From positions 1 through 7,507 of the forward strand of contig USKN01000094.1 in NCBI GenBank assembly GCA_900555295.1: 7,507 nt of DNA. The letters run 5' to 3'. The notes under the pieces are model-generated. The model ran no database searches. It was not told the origin of the DNA and saw nothing but the letters and a program-made list of their open reading frames with translations. Numbering within the stretch: position 1 is the first letter of the stretch; the number at the start of each line of letters is the position of its first letter. This DNA is from an uncultured Eubacteriales bacterium. GTDB taxonomy: Bacteria > Bacillota > Clostridia > UMGS1810. This document shows positions 1 through 5,383 of the stretch, piece by piece. The position numbers and the translations under genes are program-made.

Positions 1-1
1 T

Positions 2-105
2 ATTGCTATGCAATGTGAAATACGCCTTAAGCGTGTGGATTTATTTTATTTCACAGAGAGTTTAAGCTCTCTATTTCTCAATTTGTGTCAAGCAAATTAT
101 TTCAC
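2..105. repeat. Cluster of four adjacent inverted repeats (possible structured RNA or regulatory region)
   Basis: This gene-free stretch left of the terminator contains four consecutive potential hairpins. They are ATTGC/GCAAT (2-6 and 10-14, 3-base loop); GTGAAATA/TATTTCAC (15-22 and 47-54) enclosing CGC/GCG (23-25 and 31-33); AGAGAG/CTCTCT (55-60 and 67-72); and AATTTG/CAAATT (80-85 and 93-98). The word TATTTCAC recurs directly at 98-105. No arm is followed by a good T-run on either strand, so these are not obvious terminators. The rest of the stretch up to about 175 shows nothing I can name. The structure may continue beyond the left edge. It could be a leader, a small RNA or a protein-binding region; the sequence alone does not decide. 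Confidence 0.4.
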
Positions 106-175
106 CTTAAAACCACTATTTTCGGCAAATATATGGTTAATTTGTTTCGCCCGTTGTTAATACCGCCATTTTTAT

Positions 176-209
176 GAAAAAAGCACTTACACATTAATGT
201 AAATGCTTT
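176..209 (-). terminator. Rho-independent terminator of the proline operon
   Basis: Read on the minus strand, a 12-bp stem (arms at 198-209 and 180-191, one G-U wobble) closes a 6-base loop at 192-197. It is followed directly by a run of six T (182 down to 177). The upstream arm overlaps the stop codon of the small cysteine protein gene at 208-210, so transcription would end immediately after the last gene. On the plus strand the stem is not followed by a T-run, so it acts for the minus-strand operon only. The stem is AT-rich but long. Confidence 0.8.
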
Positions 210-369
210 AATAATTATGATACCTACAATTTTTGCAAATTTCTTTCCAATTTTCCTTTTTCTTGTATTTAGGCGGAATAAAATTCTCTTTAACTTCTCT
301 ATTTTCCATACAATCATCAATACTTATATTTTTCCCTGTTAATAGGCATAAAACCGTATCATTGTTCAT
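208..369 (-). CDS. Small four-cysteine protein of unknown function (53 aa)
   Basis: A 53-residue protein from the ATG at 367-369, with cysteines at residues 8, 20, 45 and 48. The C-terminal ICKNCRYH segment (CxxC followed by His) resembles a small metal-binding knuckle. The overall pattern (Cys near the N-terminus, IDDC in the middle, a Lys/Glu-rich linker, then CxxC-x-x-H at the end) resembles short uncharacterised clostridial proteins I have a general impression of, but I cannot assign a family. The start is uncertain: only a weak GGTG lies 10 bases upstream of this ATG. A TTG at 412-414 would extend it by 15 residues and overlap the DUF296 gene. It lies 25 bases after that gene and its stop is built into the terminator, which supports it as the last gene of the operon. 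Zn or Fe binding is inference only. Confidence 0.62.
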   Translation of the reverse strand: MNNDTVLCLLTGKNISIDDCMENREVKENFIPPKYKKKENWKEICKNCRYHNY

Positions 370-394
370 ATTTTTTACACACCGCCAAAGTACA

Positions 395-823
395 TCATTT
401 CCGTGAAAAATCAAACAAGTTCAATCCCGTATCATCATCAAACCTTCTTCCAACCTCACCATTTATAACGGTAATTATCATTTCACAGGTTGCGCTTACA
501 TAGGCTTTGTTTAAGTGACCGCCAAAAACTTCTCCCTTGTCATTGCCCGCGCTCATATGAATATGCGTATATACATCATTGTTCATAGAAGTGATTGTTC
601 CCGTAAGCGATACAATTTCAAAATCACCTTTAAATGTGTTTGAATAATACTTTTTTTCGCTTGTATTGAGCACACCCACAGTAAAATTGTTTGTTGCACC
701 GAGTGCATTTATTGAGGCTGTTTTTATATTTTCGGATACGGCTATTTTTTTAACAGAGTCCACAATCTCTTCGCCCTTATCAATTCGCGCAACAATAACA
801 TTATCAAATTTTTTATACTGCAT
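395..823 (-). CDS. PPC/DUF296 domain protein (142 aa)
   Basis: This is a single-domain member of the PPC family (plants and prokaryotes conserved, DUF296). The domain fills nearly the whole protein. The family's histidine cluster is intact: HIH at residues 87-89 followed by GGH at 101-103, the arrangement that in prokaryotic structures binds a metal. After it comes the usual V-S-A-T-x-E-type strand (109-114, here VSATCE). There is no AT-hook, unlike plant AHL proteins, so calling it a DNA-binding protein would be over-reading; bacterial stand-alone members are mostly uncharacterised and reported as trimers. I start at the ATG (821-823) because AAGGAG at 834-839 is 10 bases upstream. The earlier GTG at 830-832 sits one base from that Shine-Dalgarno and is unlikely. 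The Shine-Dalgarno overlaps the proC stop codon, pointing to translation coupled to proC. Confidence 0.88.
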   Translation of the reverse strand: MQYKKFDNVIVARIDKGEEIVDSVKKIAVSENIKTASINALGATNNFTVGVLNTSEKKYYSNTFKGDFEIVSLTGTITSMNNDVYTHIHMSAGNDKGEVFGGHLNKAYVSATCEMIITVINGEVGRRFDDDTGLNLFDFSRK

Positions 824-833
824 TTTGTACACG

Positions 834-839
834 CTCCTT
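834..839 (-). promoter_or_regulatory. Ribosome binding site of the DUF296 gene
   Basis: AAGGAG on the minus strand lies 10 bases before the ATG at 821-823 and overlaps the proC stop codon (838-840) as TAAGGAG. It decides the start of the DUF296 gene in favour of ATG over the GTG three codons upstream. Confidence 0.75.
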
Positions 840-1656
840 ATTTTTTACCTAATTCTTCGGTACGTTTGTATGCCGCATATACCGCTTCCGATACAGACGA
901 ACGAAAACCGTTTTTTTCCAAAACGGCAACCCCCTCAATCGTGGTACCTGCAGGGCTTAAAACATCATCCCTTAACTGTTCGGGGTGCTTTCCGCTTTGA
1001 ATAAGCATTTGGGCGGAACCCTCCAAAAGATGACAGGCATACATTAATGCTTTATCGCGCGGCAGACCGCATCTTACTCCACCGTCAGCAAGAGCTTGGG
1101 CAAACATATAAACAAATGCAGGTCCGCAGCCGGATATTGCGCTTCCTTCGTCAATTTGATTTTCTTCAACCAAATCAAAATGTCCGGCAAATTTCATATC
1201 CGAAACAAATGTTTCAACATCTTCCCTTTCACATTCCATATTACTGCAATATAAAATCATACCCGAACCAACCGCACAGGGAGTATTCGGCATTATTCTT
1301 ATTACAGGCATTTTACATTCTGCGGTATTAATAATTTTTTGTATTGAAATACCTGCAGCCATTGTAACAACAGTAAATCTAAGTCCGTTTTTTTTGCGTT
1401 CTCTTAAAATACTTCCTATTTGACCGAAAAGCGTGTTAAGCGCCTGCGGTTTTACTCCGATTACTATGTATTCGCAGTTTGACGCAATATCCTGAACATT
1501 TAAAACATCAAACCCGAATTTTTGAGATATACTTTTTGCTTTATCTGCATTTTGGTCGCAAACAGCAACACAATTCGGCGTTAAGCTTTTTGATATTGCC
1601 GCAATCAAAGCCGAACCCATATTACCGCACCCTATAAAACCGTATTTATACTTCAT
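838..1656 (-). CDS. proC: Pyrroline-5-carboxylate reductase ProC
   Basis: This enzyme carries out the last step of proline synthesis, NAD(P)H-dependent reduction of 1-pyrroline-5-carboxylate to L-proline in the cytoplasm. At 272 residues it has the usual family length. The Rossmann nucleotide-binding motif GFIGCGNMG is at residues 6-14 and the conserved VKP at 68-70. RIMPNTP lies at 120-126. The C-terminal dimerisation and substrate-binding domain carries SAISGCGPAF (172-181), DGG (191-193) and SPAGTTIEG (234-242). No expected motif is missing. The ATG start is preceded at 9 bases by AAGGAGA (1666-1672), which overlaps the proA stop codon. The gap from proA is only 14 bases, consistent with coupled translation in a proB-proA-proC order. 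Confidence 0.97.
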   Translation of the reverse strand: MKYKYGFIGCGNMGSALIAAISKSLTPNCVAVCDQNADKAKSISQKFGFDVLNVQDIASNCEYIVIGVKPQALNTLFGQIGSILRERKKNGLRFTVVTMAAGISIQKIINTAECKMPVIRIMPNTPCAVGSGMILYCSNMECEREDVETFVSDMKFAGHFDLVEENQIDEGSAISGCGPAFVYMFAQALADGGVRCGLPRDKALMYACHLLEGSAQMLIQSGKHPEQLRDDVLSPAGTTIEGVAVLEKNGFRSSVSEAVYAAYKRTEELGKK

Positions 1657-1670
1657 TTGTAATAATCTCC

Positions 1671-2927
1671 TTATCTTATTTGTCCGTTTCCTTTTACTAT
1701 ATATTTATATGTGTTAAGTTCGCACAATCCCATAGGCCCGCGTGCGTGGAGCTTTTGAGTTGAAATTCCTATTTCACAGCCAAGCCCAAACTCTCCGCCG
1801 TCCGTAAAGCGCGTTGACGCGTTTACATAAACCGCGGCACTGTCGGTAAATTTGCAAAAATACTCCGCATTATCTTTATTTTCGGTAACAATTGCTTCAC
1901 TGTGCATTGTTGAATGTTTTAAAATATGCTCAACAGCGTCTGTCACATTTTTAACAACTTTAACCGCAAGAATATAATCTAAAAATTCAGTATCATAGTC
2001 TTTATCGCCCGCACGTGTACCGCCTATAACAGCATAGCTTTTTTCATCGCATATAAGTTTTACTTCATTTTGACCTTTTGCAATACGTTGAGTTGTAAGT
2101 CTGTTTTTAAGCAACGGCAAAATTTTTTTCGCAATTTTTTCGTTTACAAGGCATACTTCCGCCGCATTGCATACTGACGGTCTGCTTGCCTTTGCATTTT
2201 CCACAATATCAAGAGCCTTGTCAATATCGGCAAATTCGTCAATATAAATATGGCAAATTCCCGTACCTGTTTGTATACAAGGAACGCTTGCATTTTCAAC
2301 ACACGCTTTAATAAGCCCCGCTCCGCCGCGCGGAATTAAAAGGTCTATATATTCGTCCGCCTTCATAAGTTTGTTTGAGCCATCACGTGTTGTATCGTCT
2401 ATAATGTTTACAAGGTCAGGGTCGGCTCCCGCCTCCGCAAAACCTTGTTTCATTGCCTCAACAATTGCTTTTGATGTTTTATATGCATCGCTGCCGCTTT
2501 TTAAAATACATACGTTTCCGCTTTTTATTATAAGTGCCGCTGCATCGCTTGTTACATTGGGACGGCTTTCATATATAACGGCAACAACGCCCAATGGAAC
2601 TGATACTTTTTTTATAACAAGTCCGTTGGGGCGTTTAACCTCATCGATAATTCTGCCAACCGGGTCACTGAGTTTTACAACCTCTCTTATACCGTCGGCC
2701 ATTGCTTTTATACGTGAATTATCAAGTTTTAACCTATCAATCATAACATCGGATATTTTACCCTTTGCATTTAAAATATCCGTTTCGTTTTCTTTAAGTA
2801 TTTTGCCGGCATTGAGTTCGATGTACTTTGCCGCCTGCAAAAGCGCATTGTTTTTTATTTCGGTTGTGTATGCACACACTTTATTCTTGGCATTTTTTGC
2901 CCTTTTTAATATTTCTTCGGTTGTCAT
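1671..2927 (-). CDS. proA: Gamma-glutamyl phosphate reductase ProA
   Basis: This is the second enzyme of proline synthesis. It reduces gamma-glutamyl phosphate with NADPH to glutamate-5-semialdehyde, which cyclises spontaneously to the ProC substrate. At 418 residues it is full length for this aldehyde dehydrogenase superfamily branch. Recognisable features are VPLGVVAVIYESRPNVT (110-126) in the nucleotide-binding domain, LIPRGGAGLI (197-206), the catalytic cysteine C253 within SRPSVCNAAE (248-257), and the C-terminal GGEFGLGCEIGISTQ stretch (377-391) followed by ARGPMGL (395-401). The position commonly read as RGG in ILRGG is KSG here (143-145), a mild variation. The ATG follows the proB stop by 3 bases, with an AAGGTG ribosome binding site inside the end of proB. 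ProB and ProA act in sequence and are thought to channel the labile acyl phosphate. Confidence 0.97.
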   Translation of the reverse strand: MTTEEILKRAKNAKNKVCAYTTEIKNNALLQAAKYIELNAGKILKENETDILNAKGKISDVMIDRLKLDNSRIKAMADGIREVVKLSDPVGRIIDEVKRPNGLVIKKVSVPLGVVAVIYESRPNVTSDAAALIIKSGNVCILKSGSDAYKTSKAIVEAMKQGFAEAGADPDLVNIIDDTTRDGSNKLMKADEYIDLLIPRGGAGLIKACVENASVPCIQTGTGICHIYIDEFADIDKALDIVENAKASRPSVCNAAEVCLVNEKIAKKILPLLKNRLTTQRIAKGQNEVKLICDEKSYAVIGGTRAGDKDYDTEFLDYILAVKVVKNVTDAVEHILKHSTMHSEAIVTENKDNAEYFCKFTDSAAVYVNASTRFTDGGEFGLGCEIGISTQKLHARGPMGLCELNTYKYIVKGNGQIR

Positions 2928-2930
2928 ATT

Positions 2931-3704
2931 TTATTTCACCTTCTTGGGTATAAATTTTGTTCCGGCAGATTTACCGTCGGCAATATTATATAAGATATAC
3001 GGATTTTCGCCGTTGGCAATTATCATTTCACAGCCTGCGTCCGTGCATATTTTTGCCGCTTCAAGTTTTGTTTTCATTCCGCCCGTACCCAAATCGGTTC
3101 CTTTTGAACCGCCAAGGCTCATAATCGATTCGTTTAAATCGTCTACAACCTCAATAAGCGATGCATTTGGGTTAATATGCGGATCATCCGTGTACAAACC
3201 GTCAATATCCGACAAAAGCACAAGTAAATCGGCGTGTATTCCAACCGATACAATTGCGGCAAGAGTATCGTTATCGCCTATTACAATTTCTTCGGTGGCA
3301 ACGGTATCGTTTTCATTAATTACTGGCAATGCGCCAAGCTCTAAAAGTCTTACGGCCGTATTTTTAAAATTACGGTATCTTTCTTTGTTTTTTAAATCGG
3401 AACCCGTAAGCAATATTTGAGCAACCGTATGATTATATTCACCAAAGAGCTTATCGTATATATACATAAGCTCACACTGTCCTACTGCCGCCGCCGCCTG
3501 TTTTGTAGGCATATCCGACGGTCGTCCTTTAAGCGAAAGTTTTCCTACGCCCATACCTATAGCGCCCGACGATACCAAAATTATTTCATCGCCGTTATTT
3601 TTTAAATCGCTTAAAACCTTGCACAATTTTTCGACCCGGCGTATATTAATGCACCCTGTTGAGTGAGCAAGAGTCGATGTACCTACTTTTATTACTATTC
3701 TCAT
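2931..3704 (-). CDS. proB: Glutamate 5-kinase ProB, short form without PUA domain
   Basis: This enzyme phosphorylates the gamma-carboxyl of glutamate with ATP, the first and normally proline-inhibited step of proline synthesis. It is an amino acid kinase fold protein: KVGTSTL at residues 6-12, SSGAIGMG at 45-52, PVINENDTV (127-135), IGDNDTLAA (142-150), LLSDIDGLYTDDP (163-175), and GTGGMKTKLEAA (206-217). At 257 residues it ends right after the kinase domain, whereas the E. coli enzyme (367 residues) carries a C-terminal PUA domain. The end is clean, with no PUA-like sequence in the following frames, so this is the natural short form and not a truncation. GAGGG at 3711-3715 precedes the ATG by 6 bases. 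It starts 24 bases after the lipoprotein gene and runs into proA with a 3-base gap. Confidence 0.96.
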   Translation of the reverse strand: MRIVIKVGTSTLAHSTGCINIRRVEKLCKVLSDLKNNGDEIILVSSGAIGMGVGKLSLKGRPSDMPTKQAAAAVGQCELMYIYDKLFGEYNHTVAQILLTGSDLKNKERYRNFKNTAVRLLELGALPVINENDTVATEEIVIGDNDTLAAIVSVGIHADLLVLLSDIDGLYTDDPHINPNASLIEVVDDLNESIMSLGGSKGTDLGTGGMKTKLEAAKICTDAGCEMIIANGENPYILYNIADGKSAGTKFIPKKVK

Positions 3705-3728
3705 TTTTATCCCTCGTTAAATTATATA

Positions 3729-4478
3729 TTAATTGTTATTGTTTTCATCGGAGCTGTTGTCTGTTTCGGTTGTATCGGCCTCTTCGCTCAATGTACTTCT
3801 GGGACCGCCCAAATCGGAGCCTGTGTTTGTTTCGGATTTGTCTTTGCTTTTTGGTTCATCTGTTATTTGGGGGTCATTTTCGCCGTTAATTTGTGCGGAC
3901 GGATATTCACCGTTTAAAAAATGTCCCGATGACGCTGTATACATATCAGCTTTATTTAAAATTTGATAATGTTTTTTTCCTTTAACAAGTTTTATATCAA
4001 GTGTTGTTGAAAAAGTTTTTGTAACCTTATTTAACTGCCCAATAACAATATTCTCTTTATCTTTAACCGTCATTTGAGAAAGTTGCTTTTTATCTACATT
4101 AAGTTTTGAAAAATCCTTAACAATATTCGAAAAATCCAAATTTGCTATTTCAACCGTTACAATTGCCGTACCGTCGGCATTTTCGGTTTGCGATAAAATT
4201 TTATAATCAAAGTTTTTAAAAACAATTGAGTACAATCCGCGGTTGATTGTATCACCAAAGCGTTCTCCGTCAAAAATAAAAGCTGTGTCATACGAGCCTT
4301 TTTTTAATTTATCGAGTGCCAAGCTTACAACCTTTTCGGGCTGTTCGTAATGTGTATTTTGCGTATTCGGCACATTTACCGATCCGTTGTCTTTACCGCC
4401 GCATCCCGATGCAATTGTAACAAGTATAACGGCAAGGCATAAAAAAACCGCTTTGGCGCCTTTAAAAAATCTAATCAT
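3729..4478 (-). CDS. Predicted lipoprotein of unknown function, first gene of the proline operon (249 aa)
   Basis: The N-terminus is a short basic stretch (MIRFFKGAK), then a hydrophobic segment (residues 10-23) ending in IASGC with the putative lipidated cysteine at 26 and GGKD after it. That is a type II signal peptide, although Ala rather than Leu at -3 is less canonical. Residues about 45-190 form a folded-looking domain that opens with EKVVSLALDKLKKGSYDTAF. This kind of opening is seen in NTF2-like extracytoplasmic lipoprotein domains such as the DUF4878 and DUF5105 groups; the resemblance is an impression, not a match. Residues 200-249 are an acidic, Ser/Thr/Asn-rich tail ending in NNNN, probably disordered. 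I start at ATG 4476-4478 because GGAGG at 4486-4490 is 7 bases upstream; an upstream TTG would place that site inside the gene. It lies 24 bases before proB. Confidence 0.82.
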   Translation of the reverse strand: MIRFFKGAKAVFLCLAVILVTIASGCGGKDNGSVNVPNTQNTHYEQPEKVVSLALDKLKKGSYDTAFIFDGERFGDTINRGLYSIVFKNFDYKILSQTENADGTAIVTVEIANLDFSNIVKDFSKLNVDKKQLSQMTVKDKENIVIGQLNKVTKTFSTTLDIKLVKGKKHYQILNKADMYTASSGHFLNGEYPSAQINGENDPQITDEPKSKDKSETNTGSDLGGPRSTLSEEADTTETDNSSDENNNN

Positions 4479-4540
4479 AATTATTCCTCCGTACAAAAAA
4501 TTACTGCTGTATATAATTATAAGATTTTATGGCGCCAAAG
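4451..4540. repeat. 10-bp inverted repeat CTTTGGCGCC/GGCGCCAAAG flanking the operon start
   Basis: CTTTGGCGCC at 4451-4460 and its exact reverse complement at 4531-4540 are 70 bases apart. The right copy lies at the -35/spacer junction of the predicted promoter and the left copy in codons 7-9 of the lipoprotein gene. Each contains the palindrome GGCGCC, which I saw nowhere else in the window. Both sites are markedly GC-rich within an AT-rich stretch. They could be a looped operator pair or a long-range stem in the mRNA; a chance match is possible. Confidence 0.4.
4486..4490 (-). promoter_or_regulatory. Ribosome binding site of the lipoprotein gene
   Basis: GGAGG on the minus strand, 7 bases before the ATG at 4476-4478. 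It fixes that ATG as the start and excludes the TTG at 4494-4496, which lies upstream of the site. Confidence 0.8.
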
Positions 4541-4544
4541 TCAA
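4516..4544 (-). promoter_or_regulatory. Sigma-A type promoter of the lipoprotein-proBAC operon
   Basis: On the minus strand TTGACT (4544-4539) and a perfect TATAAT (4521-4516) are separated by exactly 17 bases. A-rich tracts just upstream of the -35 box resemble an UP element. Transcription would start near 4509, giving a leader of about 30 bases before the lipoprotein ATG. This is too short for a T-box or riboswitch, so I see no sign of RNA-based proline sensing. The spacer contains GGCGCC, part of the inverted repeat described separately, which would be well placed for a regulator that blocks polymerase. Confidence 0.78.
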
Positions 4545-4623
4545 TATTTTTTAATTGATTTTACATTATTTTTACAAACTTTTGCAACTTTTTTGCATTT
4601 TATCTTTTTATCCGCTTACATTT

Positions 4624-5358
4624 TTATTTTTTATATTTTCTGTTAAAAACACTTTTTACAAATTCAACATCGGATGCGTCGGCGTCTTTTACACCATCAA
4701 GAGGATATTTGCGGCCAAGTTGTTCGTACTTACTGCGTGCAAGAGAATGATAAGGCAAAAATTCGATTTTTTCAACATTATTCAGTCCGTTTAAAAACTC
4801 CGCCAATTGTTCAATATCTTCAGTATCGGTGGTAATTCCCGGCACAACAACGTGCCTTATCCATACGGGAATATTATGTTCGTTAAGATATTTTGCAAAA
4901 TCCAACACATTTTTGTTTGAGTGTCCCGTAAGTGATATGTGTTTTTTATCATTTATATGTTTTATGTCAAGCATTACAAGATTGGTATATTTTATAAGCT
5001 CGTCAAAAAGCTTTACAGTATTTATATCGTCTTTGCAAAATACAATTCCCGATGTATCCAAACAAGTGTGGATATTGTAATTTGACGCAGCTTTAAAAAG
5101 CTGCGTCAAAAATTCAATCTGCATAAGCGGTTCGCCGCCCGTTGCCGTTATTCCGCCTGTTGTATAAAAGCTTTTGTTGCGCAAAAGTTTTTCAAGTACT
5201 TTATCAACCGTCAATTCCGCTGCGCCGTCTGTGCACTGTGTGTCGGGGTTATGGCAATAAAGGCATTTCATAGGGCAACCCTGAAAAAAAACAACATATC
5301 TTACACCGGGTCCGTCAACCGCTCCAAATGTTTCAACGGAGTGTATTCTTCCTGTCAT
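4624..5358 (-). CDS. pflA: Pyruvate formate-lyase activating enzyme PflA
   Basis: This radical SAM enzyme installs the glycyl radical on pyruvate formate-lyase by abstracting a hydrogen from its active glycine with a 5'-deoxyadenosyl radical. The [4Fe-4S]-binding CxxxCxxC motif is CPMKCLYC with cysteines at residues 28, 32 and 35, preceded by the family signature VDGPGVRYVVFFQGC (14-28). The SAM-binding GGEP is at 74-77. Further family blocks are IHTCLDTSG, VMLDIKH, WIRHVVVPG and EKIEFLPYH. At 244 residues it matches the E. coli enzyme (246) and lacks the extra ferredoxin-like cluster insert of activases for other glycyl-radical enzymes, so the PFL assignment is firm. AAGGAG (5368-5373) stands 9 bases before the ATG. 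It follows pflB by 25 bases, certainly cotranscribed. A perfect hairpin lies inside the gene (5081-5110). Confidence 0.96.
   Translation of the reverse strand: MTGRIHSVETFGAVDGPGVRYVVFFQGCPMKCLYCHNPDTQCTDGAAELTVDKVLEKLLRNKSFYTTGGITATGGEPLMQIEFLTQLFKAASNYNIHTCLDTSGIVFCKDDINTVKLFDELIKYTNLVMLDIKHINDKKHISLTGHSNKNVLDFAKYLNEHNIPVWIRHVVVPGITTDTEDIEQLAEFLNGLNNVEKIEFLPYHSLARSKYEQLGRKYPLDGVKDADASDVEFVKSVFNRKYKK
5081..5110. repeat. Perfect 14-bp inverted repeat inside pflA
   Basis: The arms TTTGACGCAGCTTT (5081-5094) and AAAGCTGCGTCAAA (5097-5110) are exact reverse complements around a 2-base centre, so a stem of about 12 bp with a 6-base loop can form in the mRNA. It encodes the LTQLFKAAS stretch after the GGEP motif, where the protein aligns with E. 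coli PflA without any insertion. Neither strand has a T-run directly after it, so it is not a typical intrinsic terminator. Confidence 0.85.
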
Positions 5359-5383
5359 ATTGCGTCACTCCTTGTTTTTTTAA

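Noticed and set aside
86..91. TTGACA on the minus strand near the left edge as a -35 box
   Set aside because: No acceptable -10 box lies 16 to 18 bases downstream, and no gene start is visible before the window ends.
102..320. Minus-strand 72-codon frame at the left end
   Set aside because: It overlaps the small cysteine protein gene in another frame and reads straight through the operon terminator. It has a Lys/Ile-rich composition typical of translated AT-rich noncoding DNA.
1155..1179. TTTGATTT/AAATCAAA 8-bp inverted repeat in proC
   Set aside because: Low-complexity AT-rich arms with a 9-base loop inside a normal coding stretch; no T-run or other functional context.
2371..3420. Plus-strand open frame of 349 codons opposite proA and proB
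   Set aside because: It runs antisense through two unambiguous, motif-complete enzymes. Its product is a Ser/Ile/Phe/Leu-rich sequence with no recognisable motif, as expected for a shadow frame.
5171..5187. Hairpin CTTTTG/CAAAAG followed by T-run on the plus strand within pflA
   Set aside because: It resembles a terminator only on the plus strand, where no gene exists. The stem is just 6 bp and lies in conserved pflA coding sequence.
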